DNA of 35,623 nucleotides, from NCBI GenBank assembly GCA_947629565.1, contig CANREG010000028.1, forward strand, positions 1 through 35,623, read 5' to 3'. This document shows, piece by piece, positions 7,850-15,470 of the stretch (its first letter is position 1; each line of letters opens with the position of its first letter). Source of the DNA: an uncultured Lachnospiraceae bacterium. Its GTDB lineage: Bacteria > Bacillota > Clostridia > Lachnospirales > Lachnospiraceae. A program made the translations under genes and the position numbers. Below the pieces are notes generated by a model. The model was given only the letters and a program-made list of their open reading frames with translations, did not search any database and had not been told where the DNA came from.

Positions 7850-9472
7850 ATGGAGATAAAATATAACGAAAACAACGAGATTACCCTGCCGGTTTATGAA
7901 AATTTAGAGCAGAACATCGAGGCATTGGAATCCATTTTCGCCGATTGGGGAGATATTGTAAAAAAGAAATTTGTGCTAGAGCGGAAGGGCGGCAGCATAG
8001 GCCTTTATATTATCTATGTGGACGGGCTGACCGATAATGAAATGGTAGAGCGCACCATTACCCGCCCGCTGTTATATGAGTGGAGAGACCGGGATTGTGT
8101 TCGCCCGGACGGGACGGGGAATTCCGGTTCTGCCGGAACGAGCCAGACCGGAGAGACGGAGCAAACCGGGGAGACGGAACAGGAAACCAGCGGTTCCGAA
8201 AAAGCCGATGCGGTTTTTGAGCAGATTTTTCACAACCAGACCGAGGCGGTAGACCTGACAAAGCAGACCGAGCTGGGGCAGGTGGTGGCGGCGGTCTTAA
8301 AGGGAGACACCGGAATCTTTGTGGACGGGGCGGCGGAAGCCATGGTGCTGTCTACAAAAAAGCTGCCAACCAGGGCGGTGTCCACGCCCCAGAAAGAGGC
8401 GGGCTTAAAGGGACCAAGGGATTCTTTTAACGAGAACTTCCGCGTCAATACGGGTCTTTTGCGCCGCCGGATAAAAGATCCGAAGATGAAGTTAAAGCAG
8501 GATAGTTTGGGGCAGCGCTCCCAGACCATTTATGGACTGATGTATATGGAGGATTTGGTATATCCTTCGCTCTTGGAAAAAATTGAAAAAAAGCTGAAAT
8601 CCTTTGAGATTGACGGCATTTTTGACAGCGGTATGCTGGTACATCTTTTGGAGGAAAAGTGGTATTCCCCCTTCCCACAGGTACAGACCACCGAGCGTCC
8701 GGACAAGGCGGCTTCGGCCATAATGGAAGGTCGGGTGGTTTTAGTGGTTGACAATTCGCCGGAAGTGATTATCCTGCCCACCACCTTTAACACATTTTTT
8801 CAGGCGGCGGACGATTATTACAACCGGTTCGCTGTGGGAACCTTTGCCCGCTGCCTCCGGTATCTGGCGGCTTATATTACTGTGCTGCTGCCGGGGCTTT
8901 ACATTGCCGTTACCTGCTACTATCCGCAGGTGCTTCCGACGGATTTTTTACTAGCCATAGCGGGAGCCAGAAATGATATTACCTTTCCCATTGTGGTGGA
9001 GGTGCTTTTAATGGAGCTTTTGTTTGAGCTTTTGCGGGAGGCGGGAATCCGGCTGCCGGGGCAGATGGGCAACACAATCGGCGTGGTAGGCGGTCTGATT
9101 GTGGGACAGGCGGCGGTGGAGGCTTCTTTAGTCAGTACCATAGTGGTCATTGTGGTGGCCCTTACGGCAATCGCCTCCTTTGCCATACCCAATGAAGAAT
9201 TTTCCTCCACCTTCCGGCTTTTGAAATTTTTTATGATTTTCTTAGGGGCAGTCTGGGGGCTTTACGGAATCATGCTGGGCGTTCTGATTTTGCAGATTCA
9301 CCTGTCCTCTCTGGAAAGTTTCGGCATTCCCTATATGATGCCGATAGTTTCCGGCAGCATTGACGACGAGGTGGAATTTCAGGACTTCGTTATGCGCAAA
9401 CCCATTTTTACGATGCGAAACCGGCCCTTATATGCGAGACGGGGAAACCGGATACGGTTCCGTAAGCAATAG
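7850..9472 (+). CDS. gerAA: Spore germination protein GerAA (GerA family)
   Basis: The A subunit of a germinant receptor in the spore inner membrane. The N-terminal soluble part (about 1-325) includes the family pattern around VNTGLLRRRIKDPKM and the IMEGRVVLVVDNSPEVIILP segment; five or so C-terminal helices lie at about 335-360, 367-395, 406-447 and 455-490, with the characteristic PEGIRLPGQ-like stretch here read as REAGIRLPGQMGNTIG. A Thr/Gln/Gly/Glu-rich insertion (about 88-115) is atypical. ATG at 7850 is preferred over the GTG at 7835, which would put the start in the terminator stem. It heads an operon with the GerAB-GerAC fusion 48 bp downstream and is preceded by a sigma-G-type promoter, fitting forespore expression. 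Confidence 0.93.
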   Translation: MEIKYNENNEITLPVYENLEQNIEALESIFADWGDIVKKKFVLERKGGSIGLYIIYVDGLTDNEMVERTITRPLLYEWRDRDCVRPDGTGNSGSAGTSQTGETEQTGETEQETSGSEKADAVFEQIFHNQTEAVDLTKQTELGQVVAAVLKGDTGIFVDGAAEAMVLSTKKLPTRAVSTPQKEAGLKGPRDSFNENFRVNTGLLRRRIKDPKMKLKQDSLGQRSQTIYGLMYMEDLVYPSLLEKIEKKLKSFEIDGIFDSGMLVHLLEEKWYSPFPQVQTTERPDKAASAIMEGRVVLVVDNSPEVIILPTTFNTFFQAADDYYNRFAVGTFARCLRYLAAYITVLLPGLYIAVTCYYPQVLPTDFLLAIAGARNDITFPIVVEVLLMELLFELLREAGIRLPGQMGNTIGVVGGLIVGQAAVEASLVSTIVVIVVALTAIASFAIPNEEFSSTFRLLKFFMIFLGAVWGLYGIMLGVLILQIHLSSLESFGIPYMMPIVSGSIDDEVEFQDFVMRKPIFTMRNRPLYARRGNRIRFRKQ

Positions 9473-9520
9473 GAGAGCCGGAGCAGACAAAAAGAATTGG
9501 CGAATATTTGGAGGTAATTC

Positions 9521-11524
9521 ATGTTTAGTTATAACGGGAAAATTTCAGAAAAGCAGCTTCGGCGGATGCTGGTGGCGTCCACCTTTGCCGGAAGCATATT
9601 TGTTCTGCCCTATCTGTCGGCCCGTCTGTTCGGGGAAAGCGTATGCACCGGCCTGATTGTCTTTTTTGTGCTGGCGGTAATCTATACCGGATGTATCTAT
9701 GGGCTGGAGGCCGTATGCCGGAGACGGCTGCAAACCGAGAAGAGTGCAGAGAAAGACGGCAACAAGGTGGAAGCCGGAGAAAATGCGGAAGGAGACAGCA
9801 GGGCGGAAGTCGGGAAGAATGCAGCACAGGACGGCAGGACGAAAACCGGAGAAAAAGCAGAAGGAGACAGCAGGGCGAAAGCCGGAAAAAATACAGCGGA
9901 GGGCAACAAGGTACAAACCGGGTTTGAAGGATTGTTATATAATTCCGGTTTCTGGGGAAAAGGTCTGGCGGTAATCCAGACGGTTCGGGTAGTACTGCGG
10001 CTGGCTTTTTATATCATTTTGTCCATAAAGATATTGGGGGAGGCGCAGGTGCCTTTTATGCAGAAGGGAAATTCGGACAGGATAAGCAATCTGTTTGTGG
10101 CGCTGCCCCTTTTGCTGGTTGCCCTTTATGGGGCGGCCCAGGGGCGGAAAGACTTAGACTGGAAAAAGGAAGCAAATGAGAAAGAGCCCGCAAAGGGAAC
10201 GGCGGTAGAGAAGCAGGGGCGGCTTCACGAGATGATTTTCTGGGTGCTGTTCGTTCCGTTTATCATCATGCTTTTATTTGGGCTTAAGGAGGCGGACTAC
10301 AGTGTTTTTGTGCCCCGGCTTCAGATGCCCGTCGGCACCCTTCTGCTTTACAGCTATGCCCTGCTTACCTTCATCCTGCCGGTAGATAATTATCTGTATC
10401 TGCGTCCCGCCATGAAAAAGGGAAAGAACGGGTTGTCCTTCGGAGCGGTGGCGCTGACGGTGCTGCTGGCTATAGTGCTCAGTCTTTTTATGCTGGGAAT
10501 CTACGGGATTCATGGCGGGGGCAGTGAAGAAATGCTTACTATCGCGATTATGCGGTATATCCGCCTGCCTCTCGGCGTGTTGGAGCGCTTTGACGTGCTG
10601 ATGGTATGGTTTTTTATGACCGGCTGCTTTCTTCTGATATGCAGCGCCCTGTACCGGGCGGGAAATCTGCTGGGGATTTTGTTCGGCAGGGTAAGGCGGC
10701 TCTGGCTGCTGACGGGAGCCCTGATTATCGCTGTGGTGACAGTGTTCCTTCTGCCGGAGTATAACCAGTCCCTCACCCTGTTTCTGTGCTGGGGCGTCTT
10801 TTTTGATATTCCCCTGTCGCTGTTGGTGCCGCTGCTTAGCCTTGGGATTCCCAAAAAATATCTGAAGCTGCTGCCTGTGCTGGCGTTGTGCCTGCTGACC
10901 GGCTGCGGGGCGGAGGATAAAAATTCCGTTAATGATATGAAAAATGTGGAGCAGCGGGGATATGCCACAATTCTTCTGGTTTCTCCGGGAGAGAATGGGA
11001 AACGGTATCATTTTGACTTGGGAATAGCGGAGGAAAAGCGGGCCGGAGAGGACAGTCAGACCGAGGAGGTCTGCGGCTTTGACTGCGGCAGCTTTGAGGA
11101 GTTAAGCGAAAAGTTCCAGAGCGTAAAGGGAAAGGATTTATCCCTGGCCCATTTAAAGGTAATCCTGATTGAAGATGCAAAGGACGGCAGTGCAAAGAGG
11201 GAAGAGCAGGGGCAGCTTTTGTATGATATGGATGATAATGAGGAGATTGCCAAGACCTGCCCTGTCTTGCAGCTAGAGGACAGGAAGGAATTTCTCGATT
11301 ATTTAGAGGAGGCAAAAGAACCGGCTGGCACTTACCTGAGTGATTTAGTGGAGGCCGGACAGCGGCAGGGAAAGGATATTCCCTGGTTAAAGGATTATTT
11401 AAAGGCAGTGCGGGAAGGGGACGGCATTTTCATCTATGCGTTAGAGCAGACGGAAGAGGGTTGGACCATTAAATGCAGAGATGAGATGCAGGGAAGCGGA
11501 ACACTGCAAAAAGCCGGGGAATGA
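9521..11524 (+). CDS. GerAB-type germinant permease fused to a GerAC-like lipoprotein domain
   Basis: A 667-residue fusion. Residues about 12-440 form a ten-helix APC-fold permease like GerAB: MLVASTFAGSIFVLPYLSAR opens the first helix, and further helices follow to LLVPLLSLG. Between helices 2 and 3 lies a hydrophilic loop built of about four and a half 12-residue repeats (80-134). After the tenth helix, positively charged PKKYLK leads into a hydrophobic stretch ending in a lipobox, LLTGC, with Cys462. Residues 463-667 resemble the N-terminal domain of GerAC (EQRGYATILLVSPG, KGKDLSLAHLKVILIEDA); the C-terminal GerAC domain is missing. No separate gerC follows. Start ATG has GGAGGT 6 bases upstream. 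Receptor A, B and C functions would thus come from two polypeptides. Confidence 0.85.
   Translation: MFSYNGKISEKQLRRMLVASTFAGSIFVLPYLSARLFGESVCTGLIVFFVLAVIYTGCIYGLEAVCRRRLQTEKSAEKDGNKVEAGENAEGDSRAEVGKNAAQDGRTKTGEKAEGDSRAKAGKNTAEGNKVQTGFEGLLYNSGFWGKGLAVIQTVRVVLRLAFYIILSIKILGEAQVPFMQKGNSDRISNLFVALPLLLVALYGAAQGRKDLDWKKEANEKEPAKGTAVEKQGRLHEMIFWVLFVPFIIMLLFGLKEADYSVFVPRLQMPVGTLLLYSYALLTFILPVDNYLYLRPAMKKGKNGLSFGAVALTVLLAIVLSLFMLGIYGIHGGGSEEMLTIAIMRYIRLPLGVLERFDVLMVWFFMTGCFLLICSALYRAGNLLGILFGRVRRLWLLTGALIIAVVTVFLLPEYNQSLTLFLCWGVFFDIPLSLLVPLLSLGIPKKYLKLLPVLALCLLTGCGAEDKNSVNDMKNVEQRGYATILLVSPGENGKRYHFDLGIAEEKRAGEDSQTEEVCGFDCGSFEELSEKFQSVKGKDLSLAHLKVILIEDAKDGSAKREEQGQLLYDMDDNEEIAKTCPVLQLEDRKEFLDYLEEAKEPAGTYLSDLVEAGQRQGKDIPWLKDYLKAVREGDGIFIYALEQTEEGWTIKCRDEMQGSGTLQKAGE
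9758..9922 (+). repeat. In-frame 36-bp (12-codon) tandem repeat in the GerAB-type gene
   Basis: Units of 12 residues cover 80-91, 92-103, 104-115 and 116-127, with a partial fifth copy to 134. Copies share the pattern (D/-)(S/G)(R/N)xxxG(E/K)(N/K)(A/T)A. The second and fourth units are nearly the same at DNA level, 72 bp apart. The segment is charged, lacks hydrophobics and sits in the loop between helices 2 and 3. Confidence 0.8.
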
Positions 11525-11655
11525 ACGATTAAGACCGGAGTAAGGAAAAGCCGGGAATGAACGATTAAGACCGAAGTAAGGAAAAGCCGGGGAATAAACG
11601 ACGAAGACCGGAATAAGGAAAAATACTGAATAAACGGTGAAGATTAGGAAATACT
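11509..11655 (+). repeat. Four degenerate 36-37 bp direct repeats between the gerAB-type gene and spoIIR
   Basis: Units begin near 11509, 11546, 11582 and 11619. The first three share an AAAGCCGGGGAAT-like start, then AACGA, AAGACCG and TAAGGA; the fourth is more diverged. The stop codon of the fusion gene lies in the first unit. The last unit holds the best sigma-F-like promoter of spoIIR. Confidence 0.8.
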
Positions 11656-11656
11656 T
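11628..11656 (+). promoter_or_regulatory. Sigma-F-like promoter of spoIIR
   Basis: GAATA (11628-11632) and GGAAATACTT (11647-11656) match the sigma-F patterns GHATR and GGNRANANTW. The spacing of 14 bp is about one short of usual. spoIIR is a classic sigma-F gene in Bacillus, which supports the call; the spacing keeps it uncertain. Confidence 0.5.
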
Positions 11657-11692
11657 TCAAATAACAAATTAAGGAAAAGGAAGGGCAAAAGC

Positions 11693-12580
11693 ATGAAAGT
11701 ATTTCGGGATATTTTTGCAGCAGTATTGCTTGGCATTATGGGAGGATTTTTTGTTACGGTGCTCTCTTATTACAATCATCACAAGGAGGGCGGCATTTTC
11801 AATACCCTGTTCGCCATGGTGGACAGCTTTGGCACAGTGGCGCAAGCCTATGCCGGTGAGGATTCATGGTATACGAAGCTTCAGGATTACGATATGGAAG
11901 ACGAGGTGTTAGAGGCGTTTGAGATTGTGGAGGCAGGAGAGGCGGACAGCCTTCCCGGCGTTATGTTAAACTCCCTGTTAAATGGCGGCGAAAAGTCCGA
12001 TGAAGACGTGCTGGCCATGGAGGGGGAGGACGGAGCCATAAGCGAAGGCGCCCCCCATTCCGGTATTCTCCGGTTCCATGTGCGGGCCAACAGCGATTCC
12101 AAAGAGGACCAGGAATTAAAAATGGCGGTAAAGGAAGATGTGGTGGCGGCCTTAAAGCCGCTGCTTGCCGACTGCAAGACGGTGGCAGAGAGCAAAAATG
12201 TAATTGTCTCTCATTTACAGGATATTTATGAAACGGCGTCCGGTACGATAATGGAACAGGGCTATGACTACTCTGTCAATGTATACCTGACGGAGGAAGA
12301 ATTTCCGGCTAAGACCTATGGCGATTTGACCTTTCCTGAGGGCAGGTATCAGGCCCTCAGGGTGGATATCGGCAAGGCGGAGGGGCAGAACTGGTGGTGC
12401 GTGATGTTTCCGCCCTTATGCTTTATCGACGAGTCTACGGCTGTGGTGTCTGAAGAGGGCAAGGAGTTGTTACAGGACAATCTGACGCAGGAAGAGTATG
12501 CGGAGCTGTTTGCAAATTCCAAGGTGGAGGGGCGGTCTTGGATTTACGACTGGATTTCCCAAAATCTGCCGAATCGATAA
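11693..12580 (+). CDS. spoIIR: Stage II sporulation protein R
   Basis: The forespore-secreted signal protein that triggers SpoIIGA to process pro-sigma-E in the mother cell. An N-terminal membrane/signal segment (about 7-27) is followed by an acidic, poorly conserved spacer (about 45-120) and the conserved domain from ILRFHVRANSDSKEDQELK (125 on) through QNWWCVMFPPLCF (about 230-242). At 295 residues it is some 70 longer than the Bacillus protein, all in the acidic spacer. Start ATG has a purine-rich AAGGAAGGG upstream. A sigma-F-type promoter lies about 37 bases ahead. The neighbouring germination genes make this a sporulation neighbourhood, though the operons are separate by promoter. Confidence 0.93.
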   Translation: MKVFRDIFAAVLLGIMGGFFVTVLSYYNHHKEGGIFNTLFAMVDSFGTVAQAYAGEDSWYTKLQDYDMEDEVLEAFEIVEAGEADSLPGVMLNSLLNGGEKSDEDVLAMEGEDGAISEGAPHSGILRFHVRANSDSKEDQELKMAVKEDVVAALKPLLADCKTVAESKNVIVSHLQDIYETASGTIMEQGYDYSVNVYLTEEEFPAKTYGDLTFPEGRYQALRVDIGKAEGQNWWCVMFPPLCFIDESTAVVSEEGKELLQDNLTQEEYAELFANSKVEGRSWIYDWISQNLPNR

Positions 12581-12617
12581 AGGATATGGCATAAAGTTTC
12601 TTCTATAATAGTATTGC

Positions 12618-12646
12618 TTGCAAATAGGCGTGATTAAGGCTATAAT
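12618..12646 (+). promoter_or_regulatory. Sigma-A promoter of proS
   Basis: TTGCAA (12618-12623), 17 bp, TATAAT (12641-12646). A short hairpin GCCGA/TCGGC (12651-12670) lies in the leader just before AAGGAG. No T-box is present for this synthetase. Confidence 0.75.
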
Positions 12647-12690
12647 AAATGCCGAGTAAAATATTTCGGCGATAATTAAGGAGAAACGAG

Positions 12691-14124
12691 ATGTCCAAGG
12701 ATAAGAAATTAGTGGAACAGATTACCTCCATGGAGGAGGATTTTGCCCAGTGGTACACGGATGTTGTGTTAAAGGCAGATTTGATTGATTATACCAGCGT
12801 GAAGGGTTGCATGGTAATCAAGCCTGCCGGTTACGCCATATGGGAATTGATTCAACGGCAGTTAGACGACAGATTCAAGGAGACGGGAGTGGAGAATGTA
12901 TATCTTCCGATGTTCATTCCGGAAAGCCTGCTGCAAAAGGAAAAGGACCATGTGGAGGGCTTTGCGCCGGAGGTGGCGTGGGTTACGCACGGCGGCTTAA
13001 ATGAATTGCAGGAGCGACTTTGCGTAAGACCGACTTCCGAAACCCTGTTCTGTGATTTTTATAAAAATGAGATTGAGTCCTACCGGGATTTACCAAAGGT
13101 GTACAACCAGTGGTGTTCTGTCGTCCGCTGGGAAAAGGAGACCAGACCGTTCTTGCGTTCCAGGGAATTTTTGTGGCAGGAGGGACATACCGCCCACGCT
13201 ACGGCCAAGGAAGCCGAGGAGCGGACCATACAGATGTTAAATGTCTATGCGGATTTCTGCGAGGAGGTTCTTGCCATACCGGTTGTCAGAGGACAGAAGA
13301 CAGAGAAAGAGAAATTTGCCGGGGCCAAGGCTACCTATACCATAGAAGCGCTGATGCATGACGGCAAGGCGCTACAGTCCGGCACTAGCCACAATTTCGG
13401 CGACGGGTTTGCGAAAGCGTTTGGTATTCAGTATACAAGCAAAGACAATAAGCTGGAATATGTTCATCAGACCTCATGGGGAATGACAACCCGTTTGATT
13501 GGCGCCATTATCATGGTGCATGGGGACAATTCCGGACTGGTGCTTCCACCGAAGGTTGCGCCGGTTCAGGTGATGATTGTTCCGGTAATGCAGAAAAAGG
13601 AAGGCGTTCTGGAAAAGGCGGCGGAGCTTAAGGACAAGCTTTCTGCTTACCGGGTTAAGGTAGATGACTCGGATAAGAATCCGGGGTGGAAATTTGCCGA
13701 GCAGGAAATGCGGGGGATTCCGCTTCGCGTGGAGATTGGTCCCCGTGATATCGAGGCCAACAAAGCGTTAGTGGTTCGCCGGGATACCGGAGATAAGCAG
13801 GAGGTTTCCTTGGACGAGATAGAATCCGTAATCGGACAGCTTTTAGAGACCATGCAGCAGGATATGTATAATAAGGCATTAGCTCATAGGGAGGCCAACA
13901 CCCATACGGCTGTGAGCTGGGACGAGTTTACGGATATTATTGAAAGCAAGCAGGGCTTTATCAAAGCCATGTGGTGCGGTGAAACCGAATGTGAGGAGGC
14001 CATTAAGGACAAGACCGGAGCTTCCACGCGGTGTATGCCCTTTGCCCAGGAGAAGCTGGCGGATACCTGCGTGCATTGCGGCAGACCGGCAAAGAAGATG
14101 GTGTATTTTGGACGGGCATATTAA
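12691..14124 (+). CDS. proS: Prolyl-tRNA synthetase, archaeal/eukaryotic-type
   Basis: Charges tRNA-Pro with proline. Class II motifs are visible: [13 protein letters not shown], then [20 protein letters not shown] (motif 2 with its arginine) and [16 protein letters not shown] (motif 3). The anticodon-binding domain follows ([12 protein letters not shown] onward), and a C-terminal cysteine-rich zinc-type domain ([15 protein letters not shown]) ends in the terminal Tyr typical of the short type without the bacterial editing insertion. At 477 residues the length fits that type. It has its own sigma-A promoter and converges on the LacI-type regulator 50 bp downstream. Shine-Dalgarno AAGGAG precedes the ATG. 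Confidence 0.96.
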   Translation: MSKDKKLVEQITSMEEDFAQWYTDVVLKADLIDYTSVKGCMVIKPAGYAIWELIQRQLDDRFKETGVENVYLPMFIPESLLQKEKDHVEGFAPEVAWVTHGGLNELQERLCVRPTSETLFCDFYKNEIESYRDLPKVYNQWCSVVRWEKETRPFLRSREFLWQEGHTAHATAKEAEERTIQMLNVYADFCEEVLAIPVVRGQKTEKEKFAGAKATYTIEALMHDGKALQSGTSHNFGDGFAKAFGIQYTSKDNKLEYVHQTSWGMTTRLIGAIIMVHGDNSGLVLPPKVAPVQVMIVPVMQKKEGVLEKAAELKDKLSAYRVKVDDSDKNPGWKFAEQEMRGIPLRVEIGPRDIEANKALVVRRDTGDKQEVSLDEIESVIGQLLETMQQDMYNKALAHREANTHTAVSWDEFTDIIESKQGFIKAMWCGETECEEAIKDKTGASTRCMPFAQEKLADTCVHCGRPAKKMVYFGRAY

Positions 14125-14174
14125 TCATATTGAAAAATATACCGTTGCGTGAAGGAAGCTGCGCAGAACCGGAT

Positions 14175-15254
14175 TTATTCGTACAGATAAGAACAGCTTT
14201 CCCGTTCGATTAACCGGCAGGGCAGCTCTAACCGCACATTTTCTTCATGACAGCAGTTTTTGCGGTCCAACAGAAGCATAAGCGCTAAATGGCTCATTTC
14301 CTTTTTGGGAATGTCAATGGTAGTGAGCATGGGCGAGACTTTTTGAGAGGCGTCGATATTGTCAATGGATATGACAGATGGAAGATAGCCTCTCTTTTTA
14401 TGCTGTTTTATCGCCTGAAGAGCGCCTAAGGCCGTTCCGTCATTGGCGCAAAAGACGGCGGTAGGGCGGGGTTCGCTGCCGATTATCGAGAGCATGGCGC
14501 GGCAGCCTTCCTCCTGCGTCTGGTTGGTGGGATAAATGTTAGCGTGGTTTAGCGGAAGGGAATGATTCAGCATGGCCTGGCAGTAGCCGATATAGCGGGC
14601 CTCGTAGGTGCAGTCGCCAATGTAGGCGATGTGCTTGTGCCCCAGAGCAATCAGGTATTCGACGGCCTTTTCGGCGGCGGTGGTCCCGTTGCAGACGACC
14701 TCGTCATATTCATAATCCGTCGGGTTCCGGTCAATGCCGGCAATGCAGGCGTATCTTTTTTTCAGTACGGGTATCAGTTGGGAAGGGCATTTTCCAAGGA
14801 TAATCAGACCGGTGTTGTCCTTGCGGGGAATTACGTTGGGGGCGGGAGAGGCTCCGTTTGACGTCAGCCGGGAGCGGTAGGGAAGACGGTCACTTTTTTG
14901 CAGGCCGTTTGTCAAATCCAAGACATCAACGGAGTGCAGCACATCGCCTAAAATGCAGTCGGAAGCCAGAAGCTCTTCTTTGATGTGCTGGAACAGTTCG
15001 GAGAAAAACATATCCTTATCTATGGAATCAAAACGGGCGAGGAGGATATCTACGGTATATGTTTTATTGGAATCGGAAGAACCCAGACGGAGATTTCTTG
15101 CCGCTTTATTGGGGGTGTATTTTAACTTAGCGGCGTTTTCCCATATTTTTTCATAAAGCTCCGGATTGTTGCAGCGGTGTTCCGGGTGGTTGAGCACACG
15201 GGAAACGGTGGATGCAGAGGTTCCGGATAAACGGGCAATTTCTTTTAATGACAT
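14175..15254 (-). CDS. LacI-family transcriptional regulator
   Basis: A 359-residue repressor-type protein. The N-terminal helix-turn-helix reads SLKEIARLSGTSASTVSRVL, followed by the hinge AARNLRLG and a periplasmic-binding-protein-like effector domain to the C terminus (segments GTTAAEKAVEYLIALGHKHIAYIGD and AVFCANDGTALGALQAI). ATG at 15254 is chosen because AGGAGGA lies 7 bases ahead; an in-frame extension 20 residues upstream has no such site and does not belong to the family. It is transcribed away from an SsuABC-type transporter, with two LacI-type operators in the 216-bp gap, so it probably controls that transporter and itself. Effector unknown. Confidence 0.93.
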   Translation of the reverse strand: MSLKEIARLSGTSASTVSRVLNHPEHRCNNPELYEKIWENAAKLKYTPNKAARNLRLGSSDSNKTYTVDILLARFDSIDKDMFFSELFQHIKEELLASDCILGDVLHSVDVLDLTNGLQKSDRLPYRSRLTSNGASPAPNVIPRKDNTGLIILGKCPSQLIPVLKKRYACIAGIDRNPTDYEYDEVVCNGTTAAEKAVEYLIALGHKHIAYIGDCTYEARYIGYCQAMLNHSLPLNHANIYPTNQTQEEGCRAMLSIIGSEPRPTAVFCANDGTALGALQAIKQHKKRGYLPSVISIDNIDASQKVSPMLTTIDIPKKEMSHLALMLLLDRKNCCHEENVRLELPCRLIERESCSYLYE

Positions 15255-15275
15255 CAAATAGTCCTCCTTTTTACG

Positions 15276-15289
15276 TGAAAACGATTGCA
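15276..15289. promoter_or_regulatory. LacI-family operator 1
   Basis: TGAAAACGATTGCA fits the TGNAANCGNTTNCA pattern of LacI/GalR regulators. It lies in the leader of the regulator gene, about 22 bp before its ATG, where it could block its expression. Confidence 0.7.
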
Positions 15290-15333
15290 TATACGCATGA
15301 GAGAAAATTATCACATATTTCCTCTATACCCAT

Positions 15334-15362
15334 AAAATACCATATTTAACAGAAAAACACAA
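15334..15362 (-). promoter_or_regulatory. Promoter of the LacI-family gene
   Basis: On the minus strand TTGTGT (15362-15357), 17 bp, TATTTT (15339-15334) preceded by TGG. It is bracketed by the two LacI-type operators, one just upstream of the -35 and one downstream of the start. Confidence 0.5.
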
Positions 15363-15363
15363 A

Positions 15364-15377
15364 TGAAATCGTTTGCA
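15364..15377. promoter_or_regulatory. LacI-family operator 2
   Basis: TGAAATCGTTTGCA fits the same 14-bp pattern. It lies 88 bp from operator 1 and about 94 bp before the substrate-binding protein gene, between the two divergent promoters. A clear -10/-35 pair for the rightward operon is not obvious. Confidence 0.75.
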
Positions 15378-15470
15378 GATTTACTTGTTTTCATAAATAA
15401 CCGAAAATAGTAAATTACTATATGTAAACAGGGAAACACGAAGACAATCATAGGAAAGGATGAAAAGAAA

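Noticed and set aside
10274..11011. A long open frame on the minus strand (245 codons) opposite the GerAB-type gene
   Set aside because: It is rich in Gln/His with no domain or ribosome-binding site and lies opposite a clearly coding GC-rich frame; a by-product of codon bias.
11509..11655. CRISPR array suggested by 36-37 bp repeats
   Set aside because: Copies are directly adjacent with no spacers, are degenerate, and no cas gene is near.
12647..12690. T-box or riboswitch before proS
   Set aside because: The leader after the predicted start is under 40 bases with one small hairpin and no T-box core.
15255..15314. N-terminal extension of the LacI-family protein by 20 residues
   Set aside because: The family starts at SLKEIARLSG and the AGGAGGA site is placed for the ATG at 15254; the extension covers operator 1.
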